From: Thiomicrorhabdus lithotrophica
GTDB taxonomy: Bacteria; Pseudomonadota; Gammaproteobacteria; Thiomicrospirales; Thiomicrospiraceae
Direction: 5' to 3'
Length of the DNA: 64,000 nucleotides
NCBI RefSeq assembly: GCF_029201445.1
Contig: NZ_CP102381.1
Location: 2,046,001-2,110,000 of the forward strand
The notes under the pieces were generated by a model, which was not told the origin of the DNA, ran no database searches, and saw only the letters and a program-made list of their open reading frames with translations. Made by a program: the position numbers and the translations under genes. Within the stretch, counting starts at the first letter, position 1, and every line of letters begins with the position of its first letter. Shown piece after piece: positions 54,148 to 62,710 of this stretch.

Positions 54148-56547
54148 ATGACACTCGGGGTTCAAACAATTAAGTTAATCTTGTTATCCCTCATTTCAAG
54201 CTGGCTTTTGTTTAGCTTGCCCTCTTATGCAAATACCGAAAACACCTCTTCAGCTAGTTCAACAAAAACAGAAATTACGAATCTAGAACCCGTTTCTTTA
54301 CAATTAAAATGGCTCCACCAGTTTCAATTTGCTGGTTATTATGCGGCTAAAATTAAAGGTTTTTACCAAGATGAAGGTTTAGATGTCACTATCAAACCAC
54401 GTGAGGTATTTGTTAATAATATCGAGCAGGTTATTGATGGTGAATCCGAATATGGTATTGCCGATAGCATGCTAATGCTCTATCAGGCGCAAGGTGCTCC
54501 TCTTAGCATTGTCAGTCCAATTTATCAGCACTCACCTCAAGTCTTTATCACTCTAAAGTCAAGTGGTATAAATAGTCTCTACGACCTAAATGGAAAAAAT
54601 GTCGCTTTCTATCAAACCGATACCGATGGTTTTCCACTATTAGCGATGATGCACCATAACAACGTTGTTCCAAACTTGGACCGGGTGATTATAAAATCTG
54701 GTCCCGAAATGTTAGAACAAGGGCAAGTTCAAGCCTATCCAGGCTACCTATCAAATGAAGCCTATTATTTTTATCAAAAAGGCATCAAGATTAACATTTT
54801 CAATCCTATGAACTACGGGATAGATTTTTACGGCGATTTGATTTTCACAAACAATAATGAATTAAACAACCACCCTAACAGAGTTGCCGCCTTTAAACGC
54901 GCATCACTAAAAGGCTGGGAATATGCCCTCAATCACAAAGAAGAAATCATCAACTACCTCATTAATGACCTAAAAGTTGAGAAATCATTTGAGCATTTGA
55001 TGTATGAATCCCAGGTTGTTGAAGAGGCCATTAAACCAAAGACTATCCCCATTGGCACATTAGACACAGGGCGCTTAGAGTATATTAAAAAGCTTTTGGT
55101 CAAACATGACTTGCTTAACAATAAGTTTGATGTATCCAAAGGTGTCTATAAAGAAAAGTCTAAAAACTTCACATTGACCAAAGAGGAGATTGATTGGGTT
55201 AATAAGCACCCCGTTGTAAAAGTAGCCATTGATAATAACTGGGCTCCTTTTGAATTCATTGATAAAAATGGGGAATACGATGGTATTGCTCACGACTATT
55301 TAGACTACTTAACCGCCTTTACAGGGATTAAATTTATTCCCGATAAATCACTCTCCTGGGATGAAGCAGTTGAATCTGTCAAAACGCATAAACTAGACAT
55401 GTTTTCGGCCGTAGTTAACACACCAGAACGTAGCAAATATGTGAATTTCACGACGCCTTATCTAGATTTTCCGACAATTATTGCCACACTTAAAGGTGAA
55501 AACTATATAAATAGCCTAACCCAACTCAAAGACAAGACGCTTACGGTAGGTAAAAACTATGTAGCCCACGAGTTACTTAAAAATAACTACCCTGAACTCA
55601 AACTTCTCTTGGTTGAAAATCCAGCCAAAGGATTAGAAGCGGTATCCCAAGGTAGAGCTTATGCCTATATCGACAATGCTGCGGTTGTGGCGCACAACAT
55701 TCGTTCATTAGGATTTTCTAACATTCAAATTAGCGGTGAAACCCCTTTTAAAGCCAATGTATCGATGGCTATTCGTAAAGACTGGCCAGAACTGCACTCG
55801 ATTATTCAAAAAGCTTTAGACAGCATTAACGCTGAAACCAAAAGAAATATAAGTAACCGTTGGTTGAAAATTGAATATCAGCAGGAAATTGAATGGCGCA
55901 GAGTCTTAATACTTGCTATTCCAGTAATCCTTATCATATTCGTTATATTGCTTTATAACCGCAGACTAAAGTCATTAAACTCTCGATTACAGGTTATAAA
56001 CAAAAAGCTCATAGACACACAAAGCACCTTAGAAGAAGCCAATATTCAGCTTGAAACACTATCTATAACAGACTTTTTAACAGGTGCTTATAATCGTAAA
56101 TATACCGATCATGTGTTAGAAAGCGAAATCAGTTTGAGTAATCGTAGCAACACACCACTTAGCATCCTACTTTTTGATTTAGATAACTTTAAGCATATAA
56201 ACGACAAGTATGGACACTTAATTGGCGATGAAGTTTTAAAAGCCGTTTGTCAAAGTATTATGACTCAAATCCGTATATCCGACACTCTTGGGCGCTGGGG
56301 TGGAGAGGAGTTTATTTTGATTTGTCCTGCAACAGATCACCAACAAGCTGAAGTAATAGCAACCAAAATTTTGAGCGGTGTTAGTCAAATCAAGTTCGAA
56401 GAGGGCTTTACGCAAACCATTAGTATCGGCCTAGCAAGTCACGTACAAAATGAACCTATGCTAAAGTTTTTAGATAGAGCGGATAACTATCTTTACAAAG
56501 CCAAAAATCTGGGTAAAAACCAAATCGTTTCTAGCACCACTGAGTAA
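54148..56547 (+). CDS. Sensor diguanylate cyclase with NMT1/THI5-like and PBPb periplasmic domains
   Basis: 799 residues: signal peptide (1-28), an NMT1/THI5-type binding domain (48-290: LQLKWLHQFQFAGYYAAKIKG), a second PBPb/SBP_bac_3-type domain (350-570: VKVAIDNNWAPFEFIDKNG, YVNFTTPYLDFPTIIA), a membrane segment (588-608), a coiled coil and a C-terminal GGDEF domain with RWGGEEF. No EAL domain, so it should only make cyclic-di-GMP. Two ligand modules in one chain suggest integration of two periplasmic signals, for example a pyrimidine-like and an amino-acid-like compound. Confidence 0.9.
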   Translation: MTLGVQTIKLILLSLISSWLLFSLPSYANTENTSSASSTKTEITNLEPVSLQLKWLHQFQFAGYYAAKIKGFYQDEGLDVTIKPREVFVNNIEQVIDGESEYGIADSMLMLYQAQGAPLSIVSPIYQHSPQVFITLKSSGINSLYDLNGKNVAFYQTDTDGFPLLAMMHHNNVVPNLDRVIIKSGPEMLEQGQVQAYPGYLSNEAYYFYQKGIKINIFNPMNYGIDFYGDLIFTNNNELNNHPNRVAAFKRASLKGWEYALNHKEEIINYLINDLKVEKSFEHLMYESQVVEEAIKPKTIPIGTLDTGRLEYIKKLLVKHDLLNNKFDVSKGVYKEKSKNFTLTKEEIDWVNKHPVVKVAIDNNWAPFEFIDKNGEYDGIAHDYLDYLTAFTGIKFIPDKSLSWDEAVESVKTHKLDMFSAVVNTPERSKYVNFTTPYLDFPTIIATLKGENYINSLTQLKDKTLTVGKNYVAHELLKNNYPELKLLLVENPAKGLEAVSQGRAYAYIDNAAVVAHNIRSLGFSNIQISGETPFKANVSMAIRKDWPELHSIIQKALDSINAETKRNISNRWLKIEYQQEIEWRRVLILAIPVILIIFVILLYNRRLKSLNSRLQVINKKLIDTQSTLEEANIQLETLSITDFLTGAYNRKYTDHVLESEISLSNRSNTPLSILLFDLDNFKHINDKYGHLIGDEVLKAVCQSIMTQIRISDTLGRWGGEEFILICPATDHQQAEVIATKILSGVSQIKFEEGFTQTISIGLASHVQNEPMLKFLDRADNYLYKAKNLGKNQIVSSTTE

Positions 56548-56642
56548 GCAAATATTTTTAAATAAGAATCGCTCTCAGGTAGCATTAAATCTGAGTATAA
56601 TGGAACGCTAATAATTCCTCTGTCAAGATAAGAGATCATTAC

Positions 56643-57953
56643 ATGCCATCAACAAACCAAGTGCCTCACTTACAAACTGCATTAAAAGGCCCTCTTTTAG
56701 AGCTTGAAAAACACCTTTTAGATAACAGAACCGCAATTGAGTCCTGGTTCAGAAAGCAGTTCAAAAACACCCCTGCACCTTTTTATGGTTCTGTTGATTT
56801 ACGTAATGCAGGTTTTAAATTAGCACCCGTCGATACCAATCTGTTTCCAGCTGGTTTTAATAACCTACATCCAGACTTACGTTCATTAGCAGTGCATGCA
56901 GCACAACACGCTGTTACTCAAGTCTGTCCAATTGCAGATGGTGTGTTGATTATTCCTGAAAACCATACTCGTAACCTATATTATTTAGAAAACGTTTATG
57001 CTTTACAGACCATTTTGGAGAGTGCAGGTTATGAAGTCCATATTGGCTCATTAATTCCTGAACTTAATGCACCCATGGTAGTCGAATTGCCTTCTGGTAA
57101 CGCTTTAACCCTTAAACCGATTGTCCGCGAAGGTGATCGTGTTGGTGTGGACAACTTCTTTCCTTGTGCCGTATTACTTAATAATGATCTTTCTGGTGGT
57201 CGTCCTGAAATATTAGAAGGCATTGAACAAACCCTATTACCGCCTATGGAGTTAGGTTGGGCTGACCGATATAAAACAGAACACTTTGCGCACTACTCCG
57301 ATGTAACCGAGGCATTTGCTCAATTGATTGATATAGATCAATGGCTTATTAATCCAACATCTATTCCTTGTGGTCCAATTAACTTTAAAGATCGTACAGG
57401 TATTGAAGAACTTGCTCAAGCGGTTAACAAGGTACTAAAAGAAACCCAAACTTACTACGACACCCATGATATTAGCTGCAAGCCATTTGTTATTGTTAAA
57501 TCTGATAGCGGTACTTATGGCATGGCCATTATGTCCGTTGATAGTCCTGAAGACATCCTCAACCTAAATCGTAAACAACGCAATAAAATGGCCTCCGTTA
57601 AAGAAGGACTTCAGGTTGAACAGATGTTAGTTCAAGAGGGCGTTTACACTTATGAAACCATGAAGGACGCGGTTGCAGAACCCGTCGTTTATATGATTGG
57701 TAGCCAAGTTATTGGTGGATTCTATCGTGTACATACTGGTAAAACAGCAACAGACAACCTTAATTCTCCAGGCATGCATTTTGAACCGCTCTCTTTTGAA
57801 GAGTCATGCGTATTACCCGATGATTCACAAACACCTGATGCGAGTCCAAATCGTTTTTACGCATACGGCGTTATTGCACGTTTAGCGCTTTTAGCTGCCG
57901 CTCGTGAAATTGCTGATTCAAAAGGTAATTTACCTGCTATTGATGCAATTTAA
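56643..57953 (+). CDS. gshA: Glutamate-cysteine ligase, proteobacterial GshA type
   Basis: First step of glutathione synthesis. The 436-residue protein resembles the GshA family that is unrelated in fold to E. coli GshA (EKHLLDNRTAIESWFRKQFKNT-like N terminus, GFKLAPVDTNLFPAGFNNL, FVIVKSDSGTYGMAIMSV, MIGSQVIGGFYRVH). It is 31 bases before gshB, which supports the assignment. Confidence 0.92.
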   Translation: MPSTNQVPHLQTALKGPLLELEKHLLDNRTAIESWFRKQFKNTPAPFYGSVDLRNAGFKLAPVDTNLFPAGFNNLHPDLRSLAVHAAQHAVTQVCPIADGVLIIPENHTRNLYYLENVYALQTILESAGYEVHIGSLIPELNAPMVVELPSGNALTLKPIVREGDRVGVDNFFPCAVLLNNDLSGGRPEILEGIEQTLLPPMELGWADRYKTEHFAHYSDVTEAFAQLIDIDQWLINPTSIPCGPINFKDRTGIEELAQAVNKVLKETQTYYDTHDISCKPFVIVKSDSGTYGMAIMSVDSPEDILNLNRKQRNKMASVKEGLQVEQMLVQEGVYTYETMKDAVAEPVVYMIGSQVIGGFYRVHTGKTATDNLNSPGMHFEPLSFEESCVLPDDSQTPDASPNRFYAYGVIARLALLAAAREIADSKGNLPAIDAI

Positions 57954-57984
57954 ACTCATTCTCTTCTAGATAAAAGGACAACAA

Positions 57985-58944
57985 ATGGCTTATCGTGTTG
58001 GTATTGTAATGGATCCAATTTCGGGGATTAAACCTCATAAGGATAGTTCTTTTGCCATGCTTCTAGAAGCTCAACGCCGTGGTCACGAACTGATTTACAT
58101 GCAACCTGAAGACCTTTATCTAAAAAATGGTCAAGCATTTGCCATTAGCAGCGAATTAAAAGTTTGGGATCGCCCAATCACTGAACAGTTTTATGGGTTT
58201 GGCGCTTCACACGATATTGCGCTTAATACACTCGATATTATTCTGATTCGACAAGATCCACCTTTTACCAACGACTACCTCTATAGCACCCATATTTTAG
58301 AACAGGCGGAAGCTGAAGGTGTTCTAGTGGTCAACAAGCCGCAAAGCCTACGTGATGCGAACGAAAAGTTATTTGCTAGCTGGTTTCCAGAATGCATACC
58401 ACCAACCGTTGTGACTGCGAATGCTGATAAACTGAAAGCGTTTATACAGGCACATCAAGATACGATTCTTAAGCCGTTAGATGCGATGGGTGGTGCCTCT
58501 ATTTTTAGAGTACGTAAAGATGATCCGAATATTAGCGTAATTATTGAAACCATGACTGAGCATGGCAGTCACCACATTATGGCACAAACCTATCTACCTG
58601 AAATTAAAGCGGGCGATAAACGTATATTGCTAATTAATGGTGAACCCATTGATTATACCCTTGCCCGTATTCCTGCTGAAGGTGAAACGCGTGGCAATAT
58701 AGCCGCAGGTGGTACCGGGGTTGGTATGGAAATTACACCTAGAGAACGTTGGTTATGTGAACAGATTGCCCCAACATTAAAGGCTAAAGGTTTATATTTC
58801 GTTGGTTTAGACGTCATTGGGGATTACATCACTGAAATTAATGTCACTAGCCCAACCTGTATTCGTGAACTCGACAGTCAGTTTCATTTGAATATTGCAG
58901 GGGTTCTGTTTGATTGTTTAGAAACACAAATACAAAGCCATTAA
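57985..58944 (+). CDS. gshB: Glutathione synthetase GshB
   Basis: Joins glycine to gamma-glutamylcysteine. ATP-grasp with VGIVMDPISGIKPHKDSSFAML, LRDANEKLFASWFPE, ILKPLDAMGGASIFRV and GGTGVGMEITPRE, and the C-terminal FVGLDVIGDYITEINVTSPT (quoted in parts). 319 residues. AAAGGACA precedes the ATG by six bases. Same unit as gshA. Confidence 0.96.
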   Translation: MAYRVGIVMDPISGIKPHKDSSFAMLLEAQRRGHELIYMQPEDLYLKNGQAFAISSELKVWDRPITEQFYGFGASHDIALNTLDIILIRQDPPFTNDYLYSTHILEQAEAEGVLVVNKPQSLRDANEKLFASWFPECIPPTVVTANADKLKAFIQAHQDTILKPLDAMGGASIFRVRKDDPNISVIIETMTEHGSHHIMAQTYLPEIKAGDKRILLINGEPIDYTLARIPAEGETRGNIAAGGTGVGMEITPRERWLCEQIAPTLKAKGLYFVGLDVIGDYITEINVTSPTCIRELDSQFHLNIAGVLFDCLETQIQSH

Positions 58945-58948
58945 CAAG

Positions 58949-58987
58949 TTACCAAGCCTTTTTACCTAGCCTTGCGAGGCCTGGTAA
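58949..58987. repeat. Interrupted variant of the iterated palindrome
   Basis: TTACCAAGCC (58949-58958) and GGCCTGGTAA (58978-58987) are complementary except one position but are separated by 19 bases. It reads like the palindrome opened by a loop, placed after gshB and before apbE, and could fold as a hairpin. Confidence 0.6.
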
Positions 58988-59052
58988 TTTATAACTTACT
59001 AAGCCTCACTCAAAAAATTAAAATATACAATGTTAAATCAAGGTCAAACATA

Positions 59053-60099
59053 GTGTTTCCAGTTATATTTCAAACGATTTTTCACCGATTCACGACTTTA
59101 CCGTTTACTTTAGCTAGCCTGATTCTATTATTTAGTATGACTGCTTGCCAATCCCAATCCTTTGAACCAACAAAAACCACTCTATTTGTCTTTGGCACGA
59201 TGGTCGATATTGCCGTTTATGACACAGAACCCAACATAGCCGAACAAGCCATTTCACAAGTAGAGCAAACCTTTCAGACGATGCACCATGAATGGCATGC
59301 ATGGGAAAAAGGCGGCATTGTTAGCAAGATAAACCAAGCTATCGCTAGAAAACAAAGTATAGAAGTGCCTAAGTCCGTAAAAAACTTCATACTTACATCA
59401 CAAGATTTAAGCCAAAAAAGCCAAGGTCTTTTTGACCCAGGAATCGGAAGCCTAGTCGCTTTATGGGGGTTTCATGCTGAAGAATGGCAAGGCCCACCCC
59501 CTAGTGACCAACAGATTAAGCATTGGCTAGAAAACAAACCATCCATCGCAAATATTAGCTTTAAAAAAAACCAACTGTCTAGTCAAAACTCTTACGTGCA
59601 AATGGACTTTGGTGGCAATGCCAAAGGCCTAGCAATTGATATTGCGTTAGCCAGCCTAAAAAAAGCCGGGATTAAAAATGCTCTTGTAAGTATTGGTGGT
59701 GACATGAAAGTCATGGGTTCAAAAAACAACCAGGCCTGGTCAATTGGCATTCAAAACCCTCAAAACCTCAATAAAGCATTGGCACAAATTGCACTGCAAG
59801 ACAATGAAAGCATTATGACTTCAGGAAACTACCAACGTTACTTTGAATGGCAAGGAAAGCGTTATTCTCATATCCTTGATCCAAATACAGGGTATCCAGC
59901 CAATAGCTTTTCTTCTGTAACGGTTATTCATAATGATGCAACTACAGCCGATGCCGCCGCTACCGCACTACTAATTGCTGGCCCTGCGCGCTGGGAGGCA
60001 GTTGCCAAATCAATGGGAATAACACAGGCATTTTTAATTGATACTGAAGGAAATATCCTACAAACAAAAGCCATGGCAAAGCGCGTGAAACTGCTATAA
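59053..60099 (+). CDS. apbE: FAD:protein FMN transferase ApbE (lipoprotein)
   Basis: Attaches FMN to a Thr of target flavoproteins such as NqrB, NqrC or RnfD/G. A signal peptide with lipobox TAC and a Ser/Gln tail places it at the membrane. Motifs: TLFVFGTMVDIAVYD, VQMDFGGNAKGLAID, ALVSIGGDMKVMG, SGNYQRYFEWQGKRYSHILDP (in parts) and VTVIHNDATTADAAATAL. A GTG at 59053 with AAGG upstream opens a normal lipoprotein signal; the longer frame from 58972 begins inside the interrupted palindrome and is unlikely. Contains an exact palindrome copy. Confidence 0.92.
   Translation: MFPVIFQTIFHRFTTLPFTLASLILLFSMTACQSQSFEPTKTTLFVFGTMVDIAVYDTEPNIAEQAISQVEQTFQTMHHEWHAWEKGGIVSKINQAIARKQSIEVPKSVKNFILTSQDLSQKSQGLFDPGIGSLVALWGFHAEEWQGPPPSDQQIKHWLENKPSIANISFKKNQLSSQNSYVQMDFGGNAKGLAIDIALASLKKAGIKNALVSIGGDMKVMGSKNNQAWSIGIQNPQNLNKALAQIALQDNESIMTSGNYQRYFEWQGKRYSHILDPNTGYPANSFSSVTVIHNDATTADAAATALLIAGPARWEAVAKSMGITQAFLIDTEGNILQTKAMAKRVKLL
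59729..59740. repeat. Iterated palindrome ACCAGGCCTGGT, inside apbE
   Basis: Exact copy, read as NQAWS on the plus strand. Confidence 0.88.
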
Positions 60100-60106
60100 T
60101 TCAGCT

Positions 60107-60673
60107 ATGAATCAATTAACTTCCTTAGAACATCACTTCCTCATTGCAATGCCTGCATTAGAGAACAGCTGGTTTGAAAAAACAGTCATCTATCTTGTTG
60201 AAGACAATGAATATGGTTCGATGGGATTAGTCATCAACTTAGCCAATAAACTCGACATAAAAGACTTACTTGATCACTTTGAGTTGCCTGTTCCAACAGG
60301 CGCTGATTTTCTTGAACAAACCGTCTTGATTGGTGGGCCTGTTGATTTAGAGCGCGGCTTTATTCTGCATCCATCTAACGGCAACTGGAAAAGCACCATG
60401 CAACTGCCTGACAATTTAAACATGACAGTGTCAGAAGATTTTCTTGAAGCGTTAAGTGAGAGCCAAGTCACTGATAAATTCATAGTCTGCTTAGGTTTTG
60501 CCGGTTGGGAACCTGGACAACTCGCACAAGAAATTCAAGATAATAGCTGGCTAACCATTCCTTACAATGAAAGCCTGCTCTTTGACACTCCAATAGAAAA
60601 TCGCTGGGAAGTCGCCTTAGGAACCTTAGGCATTTCTCCAGAATTTTTAAGCTGTGAAGCAGGCAATGCTTAG
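60107..60673 (+). CDS. YqgE/AlgH family protein
   Basis: 188 residues with the family signature HHFLIAMPALENSWFEKTVIYLVEDNEYGSMGLVIN (quoted in parts: FLIAMPAL, FEKTVIYL, GSMGLVIN), VLIGGPVDLERGFILH and FVCLGFAGWEPGQL. Name AlgH comes from Pseudomonas, where it affects alginate; molecular role unknown. Overlaps ruvX, a pairing conserved across gammaproteobacteria, with pyrB often near. Confidence 0.93.
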   Translation: MNQLTSLEHHFLIAMPALENSWFEKTVIYLVEDNEYGSMGLVINLANKLDIKDLLDHFELPVPTGADFLEQTVLIGGPVDLERGFILHPSNGNWKSTMQLPDNLNMTVSEDFLEALSESQVTDKFIVCLGFAGWEPGQLAQEIQDNSWLTIPYNESLLFDTPIENRWEVALGTLGISPEFLSCEAGNA

Positions 60674-61085
60674 TTCCCACAACAAAATACCCAAACCTGA
60701 TGGGGTGATTATTGGATTTGATTTTGGTTTACGCCGAATTGGCGTCGCTATTGGGCAAACCATCACTCAAACAGCTACCCCAGAAGCGATTGTAAACAGC
60801 AAAGATGGTAAGCCAGATTGGGAGCATATCACTAAACTTTTTGAACAGTGGCAACCTACCGCAATTGTAGTAGGATTGCCGATGCGTTTAGATGGAACAG
60901 AACAAGCTTTAACCCAACCTGCTCGCAAGTTTGGGCAGCGTTTAAGTGGACGCTATAATCGTCCTGTTTTTTATATTGAAGAGCAATTAAGTTCGATTGA
61001 AGCGGAAAACCGTGGTCTCAAACAGAAACATATAGATGACCATGCCGCCCAAATTTTACTAGAAAATTGGTTACAATCTCTTTAA
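60666..61085 (+). CDS. ruvX: Holliday junction resolvase-like nuclease RuvX (YqgF)
   Basis: RNase H-fold protein of 139-143 residues involved in 16S rRNA 5' end processing and needed for growth in E. coli. Catalytic acids in IIGFDFGLRRIGVAIG, and VVGLPMRLDGTEQ and FYIEEQLSS are family motifs. The ATG at 60666 overlaps the yqgE stop by eight bases; a GTG at 60654 is also possible. Confidence 0.93.
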   Translation: MLSSHNKIPKPDGVIIGFDFGLRRIGVAIGQTITQTATPEAIVNSKDGKPDWEHITKLFEQWQPTAIVVGLPMRLDGTEQALTQPARKFGQRLSGRYNRPVFYIEEQLSSIEAENRGLKQKHIDDHAAQILLENWLQSL

Positions 61086-61145
61086 ACAGTTTGAGCATCA
61101 TTCATAATATTGCTCTTACCAAAACTTATTATATGAGACTTTCGC

Positions 61146-61658
61146 ATGACTGAACTCGACATTGATGTTCCCCAGCTGATTAACAATATTTGTGAGCAAC
61201 TAAAACAAAAACCTATGTTCAAGCAAGCACCGAAAATGATTGGTATTCGTACTGGTGGTGAATGGGTTGCGCAAAAAATCCATCAACAACTTGAATTAAC
61301 AGATGAACTTGGCGTTATAGACATTGCATTTTATCGAGATGACTTTTCAAAAATTGGTTTAAACCCAACCGTCAAACCCTCTCACATTCCTTGGGATGTT
61401 GACAATCAACACATAATTTTAGTGGATGATGTGCTCTACACAGGCCGTACAACGCGTGCCGCACTCAATGAGATATTCGACTTTGGTCGTCCTGCCAGCG
61501 TAACACTCGTGACGCTACTTGACCGCAAAGGCTGTCGTGAGTTACCTTTTCAAGCCGATATTACGGGTGAAAGCTTAGAGTGCAGTCAAACAATTAAATT
61601 AACAGGGCCTGACCCTTTAAAAGTGACTATTTTGGAGAACAGTGAGGAGACTGCATGA
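61146..61658 (+). CDS. pyrR: PyrR bifunctional regulator / uracil phosphoribosyltransferase
   Basis: PRTase fold with the PRPP loop [19 protein letters not shown] and the [10 protein letters not shown] segment typical of PyrR. In Bacillus PyrR attenuates the pyr operon through mRNA binding; in gammaproteobacteria it is commonly found upstream of pyrB-pyrC' and may act mainly as uracil phosphoribosyltransferase. Its stop codon overlaps the pyrB start (ATGA), and GAGGAG lies just before pyrB. First gene of this group. Confidence 0.92.
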   Translation: MTELDIDVPQLINNICEQLKQKPMFKQAPKMIGIRTGGEWVAQKIHQQLELTDELGVIDIAFYRDDFSKIGLNPTVKPSHIPWDVDNQHIILVDDVLYTGRTTRAALNEIFDFGRPASVTLVTLLDRKGCRELPFQADITGESLECSQTIKLTGPDPLKVTILENSEETA

Positions 61659-62710
61659 GTGCTAAGTTAGCAGGTTCAAACATTCAGTTAAATGAACTTG
61701 GAAAATTGAAACACTTTTTAACCCTTGAGGGATTAAAAGCGCATCATTTAACCGAGATTCTGGACACCGCTGAATCGTTTATTAACCCAACCACCAACGA
61801 AATCAAGAAAGTTCCGATTTTGCGTGGTAAAAGCATTATGAACCTATTCTTTGAACCAAGTACCCGAACTCGCACTACATTTGAAATTGCTGAAAAACGT
61901 CTTTCTGCCGATGTTGAAAGTTTAGACATCCAAACGTCAGCTACCAAAAAAGGAGAATCTTTACTCGATACTCTTTGGAACTTGCAAGCTATGCAAGCTG
62001 ATATGTTTGTTATTCGACATTCAGAAAGTGGCGCAGCTCATTTCTTCTCACAACATGTTGCACCTCACGTACATGTCATGAATGCTGGTGATGGTCAACA
62101 CGCCCACCCTACTCAAGCGATGCTCGATATGTTTACCATTCGTAAACACAAAGGCGATATTTATGATTTAACCGTTGCGATTATTGGTGACGTACTGCAC
62201 TCTCGCGTAGTGCGTTCACAAATCCAGGCTCTTAGTATTTTAGAAGCTCGAGAAATTCGTGTTATTGGTCCAAAAACCTTAATGCCTGAATCACCCGAAG
62301 CAATGGGTGTGCATGTTTATCATGACATGGAAGAAGGCCTAAAAGACGTAGATGTTGTGATTATGGTTCGTTTACAAAATGAACGTATGACAAGTGCCCT
62401 AATCCCAAGTGAAAAAGAGTTCTTTAAGCTTTATGGTTTAACAGAAAAACGCTTGGCACTCGCAAAACCTGATGCCATCGTCATGCACCCTGGGCCAATT
62501 AACCGTGGTGTTGAAATAGACTCTGCCGTTGCCGATGGACCTCAATCCGTTATTCTTGAACAGGTAACTTATGGAATTGCCGTTCGCATGGCGGTTATGG
62601 CTATCATTATGAGTAATGCTGCGCAACTTGCCCAACATAAACTTGAACAAGAGCAACAAGCAAGTTTAGATTTAGTCGATATGAATGATTCAATGGAGGA
62701 CACACTGTGA
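61655..62710 (+). CDS. pyrB: Aspartate carbamoyltransferase catalytic subunit PyrB
   Basis: Second step of pyrimidine synthesis. Carbamoyl phosphate site [23 protein letters not shown], and the [13 protein letters not shown] aspartate-binding motif; LQNERM is in the 240s loop. 351 residues including an N-terminal extension (about 15 residues) and C-terminal tail, as in the Pseudomonas-type enzyme that forms a complex with a PyrC'-like partner rather than with PyrI. Overlaps the next gene by four bases (GTGA). Confidence 0.96.
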   Translation: MSAKLAGSNIQLNELGKLKHFLTLEGLKAHHLTEILDTAESFINPTTNEIKKVPILRGKSIMNLFFEPSTRTRTTFEIAEKRLSADVESLDIQTSATKKGESLLDTLWNLQAMQADMFVIRHSESGAAHFFSQHVAPHVHVMNAGDGQHAHPTQAMLDMFTIRKHKGDIYDLTVAIIGDVLHSRVVRSQIQALSILEAREIRVIGPKTLMPESPEAMGVHVYHDMEEGLKDVDVVIMVRLQNERMTSALIPSEKEFFKLYGLTEKRLALAKPDAIVMHPGPINRGVEIDSAVADGPQSVILEQVTYGIAVRMAVMAIIMSNAAQLAQHKLEQEQQASLDLVDMNDSMEDTL

